Origin: Dokdonella_A sp038237055 | GTDB taxonomy: Bacteria > Pseudomonadota > Gammaproteobacteria > Xanthomonadales > Rhodanobacteraceae | Assembly: GCA_038237055.1 (NCBI GenBank) | Contig: JBBRZD010000135.1 | Coordinates: forward strand, 1-8,297 | Length of the DNA stretch: 8,297 nt | Reading direction: 5' to 3' | Shown here: piece by piece, positions 1 through 6,247 of the stretch | How positions within the stretch are numbered: the first letter of the stretch is position 1 | Layout: each line of letters starts with the position of its first letter | The notes under the pieces: generated by a model | What the model was told of the DNA's origin: nothing | The model's input: only the letters and a program-made list of their open reading frames with translations | Databases searched by the model: none | Program-made: the position numbers and the translations under genes

Positions 1-1001
1 AAGGCGGCTTCCTCACCAATTCCAAGGGTGAGCGCTTCATGGAGCGCTACGCACCCAACGCGAAGGATCTGGCGTCGCGCGACGTCGTTTCACGCTCGAT
101 CGCGACCGAGATCAACGAAGGACGCGGCGTCGGCGAGCACAAGGATTACGTCAACCTCAATCTTATGCATCTGGGCACCGATGTCCTGCACGAAAAGCTC
201 CCCGGCATTTCCGAGAGTGCGCGCATCTTCGCCAACGTCGACGTGACCAAACAGCCGATTCCGGTCGTGCCGACGGTGCACTACAACATGGGCGGCATCC
301 CGACCACGATCCACGGCGAAGTGGTGCGCAAGTCCGGCGGCAATCCGGATTCGGTTGTGCCGGGCTTATATGCGATTGGCGAGGCGGCGTGTGTTTCCGT
401 GCACGGTGCCAATCGCCTCGGCTCCAATTCGCTGCTCGATCTGGTCGTGTTCGGTCGTGCCGTCGCCCAGCATTGCACGGCGACGATCAAGCCCGGTCAG
501 CCGCACAAGGACCTGCCGCCGTCGATCTGCGACAAGGCTCTTGGCAGCTTCGATCGCCTGCGCAACGCGAAAGGCTCCACGCCGACCGCGGACATTCGCA
601 TGGCAATGCAGCGGACGATGCAGGCCGATGCCGCGGTGTTCCGTACCGAAAAGACCTTGCAGGAAGGCTGCGCGAAAATGGACAAGGTCTTCGCCTCGTT
701 CGACGACGTGCGCGTGACCGATCGCTCGCTGATATGGAACTCGGACCTGATCGAGACGCTGGAATTGCAGAACCTGCTTTATAACGCCGTCGCGACGATT
801 GGGTCGGCCGAGCAGCGTCACGAGAGCCGCGGCGCCCATTCGCGGGTTGACTTCCCGGATCGCGACGACGTGAACTGGATGAAGCACACGATCGTCACCG
901 TCGACGAAAAGGGCAAATGCGCGTTTGACTCACGGCCAGTGCACATGAATACGCTGACCACGGATGTTGAAGCCGTGCCACCGAAGAAACGGGTGTATTG
1001 A
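1..1001 (+). CDS. sdhA: Succinate dehydrogenase flavoprotein subunit (C-terminal part, 5' end outside window)
   Basis: This subunit oxidises succinate to fumarate on covalently bound FAD and passes electrons to SdhB; it belongs to complex II on the cytoplasmic face of the inner membrane. The reading frame is open from base 3 and gives 332 residues, a little over half of a usual ~590-600 residue SdhA; the FAD-binding N-terminus and flavin-linking His lie to the left. Visible motifs are GERFMERYAP, then SRDVV whose Arg (codon 78-80) matches the proton-shuttle Arg286 of E. coli SdhA. HYNMGGIPTT follows, with its His (279-281) matching His354, and then HGANRLGSNSLLDLVVFGRA, with its Arg (414-416) matching Arg399. 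The C-terminus ends in PPKKRVY, typical of bacterial SdhA. These residues separate it from fumarate-reductase-only or aspartate oxidase relatives. sdhB follows after 66 bases. Numbering equivalences come from knowledge of the E. coli protein. Confidence 0.98.
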   Translation, partial: GGFLTNSKGERFMERYAPNAKDLASRDVVSRSIATEINEGRGVGEHKDYVNLNLMHLGTDVLHEKLPGISESARIFANVDVTKQPIPVVPTVHYNMGGIPTTIHGEVVRKSGGNPDSVVPGLYAIGEAACVSVHGANRLGSNSLLDLVVFGRAVAQHCTATIKPGQPHKDLPPSICDKALGSFDRLRNAKGSTPTADIRMAMQRTMQADAAVFRTEKTLQEGCAKMDKVFASFDDVRVTDRSLIWNSDLIETLELQNLLYNAVATIGSAEQRHESRGAHSRVDFPDRDDVNWMKHTIVTVDEKGKCAFDSRPVHMNTLTTDVEAVPPKKRVY

Positions 1002-1058
1002 CGTCACCAAGAGTTGGTTCGCTTTCGCGCATACGCGCGCAGTGAAAGATCCATAGAC

Positions 1059-1062
1059 GAGG
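1059..1062 (+). promoter_or_regulatory. Ribosome binding site of sdhB
   Basis: GAGG lies five bases before the GTG at 1068. It supports that codon as the start over the in-frame TTG at 1014, which has no comparable signal in front of it. Confidence 0.6.
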
Positions 1063-1067
1063 CAAAC

Positions 1068-1853
1068 GTGGCTGAATTTTCGTTACCCAGGAATTCCAAG
1101 ATCAAGGCCGGCAAGCATTTTCCGGCGGAATCGGGCGCGACCAATGTGCGCATGTTCCGCGTCTATCGCTGGAACCCGGACGACGGCCAGAATCCGCGCG
1201 TCGACACCTATGACGTCGACATGGCGACCTGCGGGCCGATGGTTCTGGATGCATTGATCAAGATCAAGAACGAGATTGATCCGACCCTGACGTTCCGGCG
1301 TTCCTGCCGCGAGGGCATTTGCGGCTCGTGCGCGATGAATATCGACGGCACCAACACGCTTGCCTGCACCAAGGCGATCGGCGAGTGCGCGAGCGGCGAC
1401 GTCAAGATTTATCCGCTGCCGCACATGAGCGTCGTGAAGGACCTGGTCCCTGACCTCACGCATTTCTATGCGCAGTACGCGTCGATCAAGCCGTGGATCC
1501 GCACCGAGACGCCGCCGCCGCCGGATCGCGAGCGCCTGCAGTCGAAAGAGGATCGCGCCAAGCTCGACGGCCTCTACGAATGCATCTTGTGCGCCTGTTG
1601 CTCGGCAGGGTGTCCAAGCTACTGGTGGAACAGCGAGCGCTACCTCGGCCCGGCGATCCTGCTGCAGGCCTATCGCTGGATCGTCGATTCGCGCGACGAA
1701 GACACCGGCGCTCGCCTCGACGAGCTGGAAGATCCGTTCAAGCTCTATCGCTGCCACACGATCATGAACTGCACGCGCACCTGCCCGAAGGGACTCAATC
1801 CCGCGAAGGCGATTGCCGAGACGAAGAAGCTGCTGGTCGAGCGCCGGTCGTGA
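1068..1853 (+). CDS. sdhB: Succinate dehydrogenase iron-sulfur subunit
   Basis: SdhB carries the three iron-sulfur clusters that move electrons from SdhA flavin to ubiquinone in complex II. The product has 261 residues, slightly longer than the ~238 of E. coli. The [2Fe-2S] ligands are C80, C85, C88 and C100 in SCREGICGSC...LAC. CILCACCSAGCP supplies C172, C175 and C178 for the [4Fe-4S] cluster, with C239 as the fourth ligand. C182, C229 and C235 serve the [3Fe-4S] cluster. All ligands are present, so the protein should be functional. The GTG start was chosen because it has a well-spaced GAGG and gives MAEFSLPRNS, the usual N-terminus in this lineage as I recall it; a TTG at 1014 would add 18 unconserved residues. 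It is co-oriented with sdhA and presumably in the same operon. sdhC and sdhD are not in the window. Confidence 0.97.
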   Translation: MAEFSLPRNSKIKAGKHFPAESGATNVRMFRVYRWNPDDGQNPRVDTYDVDMATCGPMVLDALIKIKNEIDPTLTFRRSCREGICGSCAMNIDGTNTLACTKAIGECASGDVKIYPLPHMSVVKDLVPDLTHFYAQYASIKPWIRTETPPPPDRERLQSKEDRAKLDGLYECILCACCSAGCPSYWWNSERYLGPAILLQAYRWIVDSRDEDTGARLDELEDPFKLYRCHTIMNCTRTCPKGLNPAKAIAETKKLLVERRS

Positions 1854-1871
1854 CGGACGACGCGCGCGCTG

Positions 1872-2078
1872 ATGTGGCCCGTGTTCGCGCTGGCCGCATT
1901 GACGTTCGCGGTCTGGTTCCGCATGTTTTTCCAGCGCATCGGCGAGATGCGTAGTTTGCGCATTCATCCGCGGAGCGTCGCGACATCGACGCAAGCCGCG
2001 CAGCATTTCATCGATACGCGCGCCGCGGACAATTTTCGCAATCTGTTCGAGTTGCCGACCCTCGGCCTGCATTCGTGA
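1872..2078 (+). pseudogene. 3'-truncated MAPEG-family membrane protein remnant
   Basis: The 68-residue frame begins MWPVFALAALTFAVWFRMFF, a membrane segment, and continues through RIGEMRSLRIHPRSVAT to ADNFRNLFELP. These features match the N-terminal half of bacterial MAPEG (microsomal glutathione S-transferase-like) proteins. Family members are about 130-140 residues and continue after FELP into further membrane segments. Here the frame instead reads TLGLHS and stops at 2076-2078. No MAPEG-like continuation appears in the other frames, and the next gene starts 25 bases later. A deletion that removed the 3' half is the simplest reading. It starts 18 bases after the sdhB stop, with no clear Shine-Dalgarno sequence, so it may rely on read-through from sdhB. 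A stable one-helix peptide cannot be excluded. The family call is from memory of the conserved NFRNLFELP motif. Confidence 0.7.
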
Positions 2079-2103
2079 CCGTGACATTCAATGGAGCTTT
2101 CCA

Positions 2104-3153
2104 ATGAGTGACGAATCGAGCGCCCAGGAACGACGATCGTCACCACCCGTAAGGGAAATTCGCCCCAATCTCTGGATCGTCGCGGGTGCCGGCGTCGCCT
2201 ACGGCCTCGCGATGCGCATGCTGTTCGGTCTGCACTATTTCCGGGGTGTCGCCGACAGTAGCAGCGTGGGCAGCAGCGGCCCGATGCTCGTTTCGTTCCT
2301 GTTTCTCGTGCCTGCGCTGATCGGCGCATACACGCTCTATCTGCTGCCGCGCCACCAACGCAATTTCGGACGCGCGCTGCTCGCGCCCTGGCTGCCCACC
2401 CTCGTATTCATCGGCGCCGCGTCGGTGCTATTGATCGAGGGCAGCATCTGCATCGCGATGGCGTTGCCCATCTTCCTGGTCAGCGCTTCGCTTGGCGGTA
2501 TCCTCGCTTGGGCGGCGTTGAGTGTGGTGACGCCTTCGCGTTCGACCGTCGGCACCTTCCTCCTGCTGCCGTTGATTGGGGGCTCCTTTGAACGCGGGAT
2601 TCCCTTGCCCGACCTTATCGGACAGTCTGACGATTCGATCCATATTGCAGCCCCTCCGCAAGCGATCTGGCACCTGATCAACGATGCGACCGACATCCGT
2701 GCGGGCGAGATGGCACAGGGCGTCGCCTGGCGCATCGGCGTGCCATACCCGATCGAGGCCGTCACGGTGGGCAGCGGCGCGGATCGAGTGCGCAAGCTGC
2801 GCTGGGACAAGGGCGTGCACTTCGATGAACCTATCGTGGAGTGGGACGAAAACCGCTACATCCGCTGGCGTTATGTGTTTGCCGCCGACTCGATCCCGGA
2901 TGGCGCGCTCGACGAACACGTATTGATCGGCGGTCGTCACTTCGATCTGCTCGACACCTCGTACCGATTGACACCGGAGGACGGCGGCACGCGCCTTGCG
3001 ATCCATGTCAGTTATCGCGTCAGCACGCATTTCAATGGCTATGCCGGCGCGTGGGCACGCTGGCTCGTAGGCGACGCGTCCCACACGATTCTCGTGTTCT
3101 ACCAGCGTCGCGCCGAAGCGGCGCAGACCGCGCAGGCACTCGCCAGTCGATGA
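2104..3153 (+). CDS. Membrane protein with C-terminal SRPBCC/START-like domain
   Basis: The 349-residue product has two parts. After a charged 20-residue N-terminus, residues 23-160 are hydrophobic and hold about four to five membrane segments (near 23-42, 60-81, 93-112, 114-141 and possibly 148-160). Residues about 177-340 look like a SRPBCC (polyketide cyclase/START-like) fold. DSIHIAAPPQAIWHLINDATDIRAGE resembles the opening strand and helix of that fold, WDENRYIRWRYVF the mid-domain strands, and TRLAIHVSYRV followed by a long closing helix the C-terminal end. SRPBCC domains bind hydrophobic ligands in a deep cavity; the ligand here is unknown. A good Shine-Dalgarno GGAG (2093-2096) sits seven bases before the ATG. 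The stop TGA overlaps the sdhE start (ATGA), so the two are probably translated together. The domain call is by eye; no specific function is assigned. Confidence 0.8.
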   Translation: MSDESSAQERRSSPPVREIRPNLWIVAGAGVAYGLAMRMLFGLHYFRGVADSSSVGSSGPMLVSFLFLVPALIGAYTLYLLPRHQRNFGRALLAPWLPTLVFIGAASVLLIEGSICIAMALPIFLVSASLGGILAWAALSVVTPSRSTVGTFLLLPLIGGSFERGIPLPDLIGQSDDSIHIAAPPQAIWHLINDATDIRAGEMAQGVAWRIGVPYPIEAVTVGSGADRVRKLRWDKGVHFDEPIVEWDENRYIRWRYVFAADSIPDGALDEHVLIGGRHFDLLDTSYRLTPEDGGTRLAIHVSYRVSTHFNGYAGAWARWLVGDASHTILVFYQRRAEAAQTAQALASR

Positions 3154-3410
3154 GCACGATATCGGCGGACGCGCAGTTCGCGCGACTGCGCTGGCGCGCG
3201 CGACGCGGCACGCGAGAGCTGGACGCCATGCTCGGATGGTGGATGGACGCGCGCTATGCCGGCGCGGATACGGCAAAAAGGGCGCACTTCGACGCGCTGC
3301 TCGACCTGCCCGATCCAGACCTGTGGGACTGGCTGATCGGACACCATGAGCCGACTGATTCACGTTTCGCCGCGATCATCGATGAAATCCGTACCCACCA
3401 TCGCGTTTGA
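3150..3410 (+). CDS. sdhE: FAD assembly factor SdhE (succinate dehydrogenase assembly factor 2 family)
   Basis: SdhE is a small cytoplasmic protein that promotes covalent attachment of FAD to SdhA. The 86-residue product has the expected size and the diagnostic RGxxE motif (R19-G20-T21-R22-E23 within RARRGTRELD). It also has the LLDLPDPDLWDWLIGH helix-turn region, matching the conserved L..D.DLW.WL of the family. The ATG overlaps the upstream gene's stop by ATGA, which fixes this start and implies translational coupling. Its place near sdhAB fits its role, although two genes separate it from sdhB. The 3' end overlaps the likely ygfX start by 29 bases. The pairing of SdhE with YgfX was proposed in E. 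coli to be a toxin-antitoxin pair (CptBA), but the flavinylation role is better supported. Confidence 0.93.
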   Translation: MSTISADAQFARLRWRARRGTRELDAMLGWWMDARYAGADTAKRAHFDALLDLPDPDLWDWLIGHHEPTDSRFAAIIDEIRTHHRV

Positions 3411-3807
3411 CTATTTCGCCTCGCGCTGGATTGCAGCTGCGTTGCTGCTGATCTGCTTCGCCGCAATGCTTGCGCCGTGGCTGAGTGCGTTGCCGGTGGC
3501 CGGCAGGGTTGTTGTTTCCATGGCAGTCGTAGCGCTTGGCGTTCGCGCGGCTCGCGCGCTGCTGCACCCTCCGTTTGGCCGTGTCGCCTATCGCGCTTCA
3601 GGCTGGGTGCTGGTCGATCTTGCCAACAATGAGCACGAAGTCCTGCTTGAATCGCACGCCCGTCTGGGGGCGTTGATCGCCTTGCGGTTTCGACACGGCC
3701 CACGCGAACGGTTTTACGCCTTGCTCGCGCCCGACAACCTCGACGCTGAAACGCGTCGCCAGCTCATCCTGCTGCTGTCGCGAGCGGAATTCGCACACGG
3801 TCCATAG
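3382..3807 (+). CDS. ygfX: YgfX-family small inner-membrane protein
   Basis: The 141-residue product has an N-terminal hydrophobic hairpin (about residues 15-36 and 41-60). A soluble tail follows with VAYRASGWVLVDL and ends LAPDNLDAETRRQLILLLSRA. This is the layout of the YgfX (CptA) family, which usually lies directly after sdhE and is thought to act with it at the membrane; E. coli YgfX was reported to affect cell-shape proteins. I chose the ATG at 3382 (MKSVPTIAFDY), because homologues begin with a short segment before F-D/E-x-x-x-SR. An in-frame ATG at 3346 would add 12 residues and deepen the overlap with sdhE to 65 bases. No Shine-Dalgarno is evident; coupling with sdhE is likely. The family call rests on size, topology and position more than on a strict motif. 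Confidence 0.8.
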   Translation: MKSVPTIAFDYFASRWIAAALLLICFAAMLAPWLSALPVAGRVVVSMAVVALGVRAARALLHPPFGRVAYRASGWVLVDLANNEHEVLLESHARLGALIALRFRHGPRERFYALLAPDNLDAETRRQLILLLSRAEFAHGP

Positions 3808-3808
3808 G

Positions 3809-3827
3809 CGCCGGTCGCTTGCCGGCG
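3809..3827 (+). repeat. Short GC hairpin just after ygfX
   Basis: CGCCGG (3809-3814) pairs perfectly with CCGGCG (3822-3827) around the loop TCGCTTG. It starts two bases after the ygfX stop TAG. There is no following T-run, so it is not a classical intrinsic terminator. A TAG head plus GC stem-loop also resembles REP-type elements. It could stabilise the 3' end of the sdh-ygfX transcript. Confidence 0.4.
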
Positions 3828-3876
3828 TGGAGCGCTTGCGGCACTCTCGCCGCGGTTCGTGGTCATCAACCTGCTT

Positions 3877-4066
3877 GGGAGCCTGTCGGACTTTGCTCGG
3901 CCGGGCTGCAAACCCGCCTACGCGGTCCATATTTCCGCCGCTTCTTGGCCCATAGAACCACTATGGGCCGGCGAATCGTCGAAAATCTGTACTCGCGTAG
4001 ACAGCTTTGATCAGCTTCGCTGTTGTAAAGCTCTTCGCCTCGACCATCAAAGGCCGATAGGCTCTC
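3877..4066. repeat. ~190-bp element bounded by 19-bp imperfect inverted repeats, in the ygfX-lolC gap
   Basis: GGGAGCCTGTCGGACTTTG (3877-3895) and CAAAGGCCGATAGGCTCTC (4048-4066) are inverted copies with 16 of 19 identical positions. As RNA, 18 of 19 could pair, two of them as G-U wobbles. Between them lies a perfect 9-bp hairpin (3947-3969), and I see no convincing reading frame. The right end is 30 bases before lolC. The form fits a non-autonomous palindromic intergenic element (MITE/REP-like) or a structured 5' leader of lolC. The left-end sequence resembles intergenic repeats I associate with Xanthomonadales, but I could not confirm the copy number. The rest of the 289-base gap (3808-4096) holds only the hairpin after ygfX and an AAGGA. 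Confidence 0.6.
3947..3969 (+). repeat. Perfect 9-bp hairpin inside the ygfX-lolC spacer
   Basis: GGCCCATAG (3947-3955) and CTATGGGCC (3961-3969) pair perfectly around the loop AACCA. Two further T-G wobbles are possible at the base. No T-run follows on either strand, so a terminator is not supported. Confidence 0.6.
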
Positions 4067-4096
4067 AGACCACGCCTACAAGGATTTGCAAGCCGC

Positions 4097-5338
4097 ATGT
4101 TCCGCCCTCTCGAAGTCTTCATCGGCCTGCGATACACGCGCGCCAAGCGCCGCAATCACTTTATTTCGTTCATTTCGCTGGTATCGATCCTCGGCATCGC
4201 GGTCGGCGTGACGGCGTTGATCACCGTGATCTCCGTAATGAATGGCTTCGACAAGGAACTGAAGGACCGCATCCTCGGGATGGTGTCGCATGCGACGATC
4301 GAAGGCGTCGACGAAACCGTAAAGGACTGGCCGCAGGCGCTTAAGCTCGCGCACGAAAATCCGCACGTGCTGGGTGCGGCGCCATATGTTGAGCGCCAGG
4401 CGATGCTGCAGGGCTCACGCGTCAGCGGCGCGATCATCCGTGGCGTGATGCCGAACCTTGAGCCGACCGTATCGGACGTCGACCGCCACATGGTCAGCGG
4501 CAAGCTCGACGATCTCGCAGCCGGTCACTTCGGCATCGTACTTGGCAAGGAGCTGGCGATGACGCTCGGTGTCGACGTCGGCGATTTCGTCACCGTGTTC
4601 GCTCCGGAATTCAGCGCGACGCCGATTGGGGCGATACCGCGCATGAAGCGCTTCACCGTGGTCGGCATCTTCGAAGTCGGCATGCAGGAATACGACTCCG
4701 GTCTCGCGCTGATGTCCATGCAGGATGCACAGACGCTGTATCGCCTGGATGGCCCCAGCGGCATCCGCTTGAAACTCGACAACATGTTCCAGGCGTATCC
4801 CGTTGGCAAGGAACTCGCTGGGCAGCTGGGCAAATTCTATCGCGTCACCGACTGGATGCAGGGCCACAGCAACTTCTTCAAGGCGGTCGCGATGGAGAAG
4901 AAGGTGATGTTTCTGATCCTCTCGCTGATCGTTGCAGTTGCCGCATTCAACCTCGTCTCGACCCTGGTCATGCTGGTGCAGGACAAGCAGGCGGACATCG
5001 CGATCCTGCGCACGCTCGGCCAGAGCCCGAGTTCGGTCATGGGCACCTTCATGGTTCAGGGCATGCTGGTCGGCACGCTGGGTATTGCGCTGGGTGTGTT
5101 CTTCGGCGTGCTGCTGTCGCTGAACCTTGCAGCCATCGTGCACTGGATCGAGCAGACCTTCCACGTGACGTTCTTGTCGCCCGATGTTTACTACATCAGC
5201 GAGCTGCCGAGCGACCTGCACTGGAACGACGTGGCGTGGATCACGATCACCGCATTCGTGTTCTGCACCTTTGCAACGCTGTACCCGGCGCGACGCGCGG
5301 CGAAGACAGATCCCGCGGCGGCGCTGCGTTATGAATAA
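4097..5338 (+). CDS. lolC: Lipoprotein-releasing ABC transporter permease (LolC/LolE family)
   Basis: This is the inner-membrane permease of the Lol system, which extracts outer-membrane lipoproteins from the inner membrane and hands them to the carrier LolA, powered by LolD. The 413-residue length and layout are standard: one membrane segment at about 24-46, a large periplasmic domain, then three segments near 267-294, 315-349 and 377-398. The N-terminal GLRYTRAKRRNHFISFISLVSILGIAVGVTAL...SVMNGF block is diagnostic. TPIGAIP (175-181) resembles the LolA-binding Hook loop of E. coli LolC, favouring LolC over LolE. The C-terminal YPARRAAKTDPAAALRYE is the usual family ending. The ATG at 4097 has AAGGA 12 bases upstream, a rather long spacing. 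lolD follows with 99 bases between, filled by a palindrome. Only one permease is seen, so it may form a LolF-type homodimer. Confidence 0.93.
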   Translation: MFRPLEVFIGLRYTRAKRRNHFISFISLVSILGIAVGVTALITVISVMNGFDKELKDRILGMVSHATIEGVDETVKDWPQALKLAHENPHVLGAAPYVERQAMLQGSRVSGAIIRGVMPNLEPTVSDVDRHMVSGKLDDLAAGHFGIVLGKELAMTLGVDVGDFVTVFAPEFSATPIGAIPRMKRFTVVGIFEVGMQEYDSGLALMSMQDAQTLYRLDGPSGIRLKLDNMFQAYPVGKELAGQLGKFYRVTDWMQGHSNFFKAVAMEKKVMFLILSLIVAVAAFNLVSTLVMLVQDKQADIAILRTLGQSPSSVMGTFMVQGMLVGTLGIALGVFFGVLLSLNLAAIVHWIEQTFHVTFLSPDVYYISELPSDLHWNDVAWITITAFVFCTFATLYPARRAAKTDPAAALRYE

Positions 5339-5340
5339 CC

Positions 5341-5437
5341 GGGATTCGGGAAACGGGATTCGGGATTCGGAGAAATCCGAACCGATTTTCGCGCCCGCCC
5401 GGCACTGACGAATCCCGAATCTCAAATCCCCAATCCC
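5341..5437. repeat. Palindromic repeat filling the lolC-lolD spacer
   Basis: The 97-base unit has 29-base arms, 5341-5369 and 5409-5437, that fold in a single register with 25 of 29 positions paired, one as G-U. The inner 15 bp (5355-5369 with 5409-5423) are unbroken. The arms are made of tandem GGGATTCGGG-like units on the left and their complements (CGAATCCCGAAT) on the right. The 39-base loop can form a small competing hairpin TTCGGA-GAAA-TCCGAA (5366-5381). The element begins two bases after the lolC stop and ends at the base before the lolD ATG. Such GGGATTC repeats are familiar between genes in Xanthomonadales. No T-run follows, so it is not a typical terminator. Confidence 0.8.
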
Positions 5438-6139
5438 ATGCCAACAGACATCGTTCTGCAAGCGCGCCAGATCGCCAAGACCTACGCCGAAGGGTCGCTG
5501 CGCACCGAAGTCCTGCGCGAGGTGGACCTGTCGGTTCGTCGCGGCGAAACCGTCGCGATCATCGGCGCATCCGGCACCGGCAAAAGCACGCTGCTGCATA
5601 TCCTCGGTGGCCTCGATGCGCCGACGGCGGGCGAGGTGATCGTTGAAGGGCAGACGATGTCGCGTCTGTCCGATCGCGCACGCGGCGATTTGCGCAACAA
5701 GTCGCTCGGCTTCGTCTACCAGTTCCATCATTTGCTGCCGGAATTCACGGCGGTCGAGAATGTCTGCATGCCTCTGCTGATCCGCGGTACAGCGATTGTC
5801 GAAGCGCGCGATCGCGCGGTTGCGCTGCTCGGACGTGTCGGTCTCGGTGCACGCCTCGAACACAAACCGGGCGAGCTTTCCGGCGGCGAGCGTCAGCGTT
5901 GCGCGGTCGCGCGCGCTCTCGTGGCGCGACCTGCGTGCGTGCTCGGCGATGAGCCAACTGGCAATCTCGATGAGAAGAATGCGGCCCAAGTTTATGAGCT
6001 CATGCTCGAACTCAACCGCGAGATAGGTACATCACTGGTCCTGGTTACCCACGATCATCGCCTTGCGGCGCGCGCGGATCGCGTTCTTGAATTGTCGGGT
6101 GGCGCGTTGCGCGCTGTTGAGAAGCCTATGCTGGCCTGA
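5438..6139 (+). CDS. lolD: Lipoprotein-releasing system ATP-binding protein LolD
   Basis: LolD is the cytoplasmic ATPase that drives lipoprotein release by the LolC/E permease. The 233-residue product has every ABC motif: Walker A GASGTGKST (43-51), Q-loop Q95 in GFVYQFHHLLPEFTA, signature LSGGERQ (147-153), Walker B ending VLGDEPTG (168-175) and the H-loop H205. The stretch GFVYQFHHLLPEFTAVENVCMPLLI and the N-terminal KTYAEGSLRTEVLREVDL are close to E. coli LolD, separating it from MacB or FtsE. The ATG was chosen because MPTDIVLQARQIAKTY aligns with the usual LolD start. No Shine-Dalgarno precedes it: the 14 bases upstream are A/T/C-rich and belong to the arm of a palindrome. Translation may depend on coupling to lolC, on restructuring of that hairpin, or on another mechanism. 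Confidence 0.97.
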   Translation: MPTDIVLQARQIAKTYAEGSLRTEVLREVDLSVRRGETVAIIGASGTGKSTLLHILGGLDAPTAGEVIVEGQTMSRLSDRARGDLRNKSLGFVYQFHHLLPEFTAVENVCMPLLIRGTAIVEARDRAVALLGRVGLGARLEHKPGELSGGERQRCAVARALVARPACVLGDEPTGNLDEKNAAQVYELMLELNREIGTSLVLVTHDHRLAARADRVLELSGGALRAVEKPMLA

Positions 6140-6149
6140 CGGAGGATTC

Positions 6150-6232
6150 TGCAGGAGCGGCTTTACCGACGATGCTTTTTCGTGGGGCGGAGATCGCGAC
6201 GCGAGAGCATCGCGGCTGAGACCACTCCCACA
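6150..6232. repeat. Imperfect palindrome between lolD and comEC
   Basis: Arms 6150-6187 and 6195-6232 fold in one register around a 7-base loop. About 28 of 38 positions pair, including four G-U. The best block is 6170-6179 with 6203-6212, whose perfect core is CGATGCT/AGCATCG. The outer ends GGAGCGGCTTTA and its counterpart around CTGAGACCACTCC recall the GGAGCGGCTTTAGCCGCGA-type intergenic repeats I associate with Xanthomonadales. It fills most of the 113-119 base spacer; only GGAGG (6141-6145) on the left and the comEC ribosome site on the right lie outside it. No T-run follows, so a terminator is not supported. Confidence 0.65.
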
Positions 6233-6237
6233 ACTCT

Positions 6238-6247
6238 AGGGAAAGGA
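6238..6247 (+). promoter_or_regulatory. Ribosome binding site of comEC
   Basis: The purine-rich AGGGAAAGGA ends five bases before an in-frame GTG (6253) and eleven before the ATG at 6259. It supports a start here but does not settle which of the two codons is used. Confidence 0.5.

Noticed and set aside
1022..1048. Possible hairpin in the sdhA-sdhB spacer (CTTTC/GAAAG with GCGC inner pairs)
   Set aside because: The stem is broken by a five-base bulge and its GCGC pairs are common in this base composition, so it is not distinguishable from chance.
1014..1067. TTG start for sdhB giving 18 extra residues
   Set aside because: The extra residues are unlike SdhB N-termini, and the GTG at 1068 has a well-placed GAGG.
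1083..2087. 334-codon minus-strand open frame opposite sdhB
   Set aside because: It covers an unambiguous sdhB with all cluster ligands. The product is Arg/Ala-rich and low in complexity, typical of a codon-bias shadow.
2428..3363. 311-codon minus-strand open frame opposite the SRPBCC gene
   Set aside because: The plus-strand frame has membrane segments, a domain pattern, a good ribosome site and coupling to sdhE; the minus-strand product has no recognisable feature.
3150..3807. sdhE-ygfX as a toxin-antitoxin module
   Set aside because: Such a pair was proposed in E. coli (CptBA), but the RGxxE motif and proximity to sdhAB favour the flavinylation role; nothing in the sequence supports a toxin claim.
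3947..3969. Intrinsic terminator at the 9-bp hairpin
   Set aside because: No T-run follows on either strand, and the hairpin lies 140 bases beyond the ygfX stop inside a larger inverted-repeat element.
3819..4010. 63-codon plus-strand frame in the ygfX-lolC gap
   Set aside because: It has no ribosome site or recognisable sequence, and it overlaps the palindromic element and its hairpin.
4415..5989. 524-codon open frame on the minus strand across lolC and lolD
   Set aside because: It lies opposite two well-conserved genes. Its product is rich in Arg, His, Asp and Gln with no recognisable domain, as expected for a shadow frame in GC-rich DNA.
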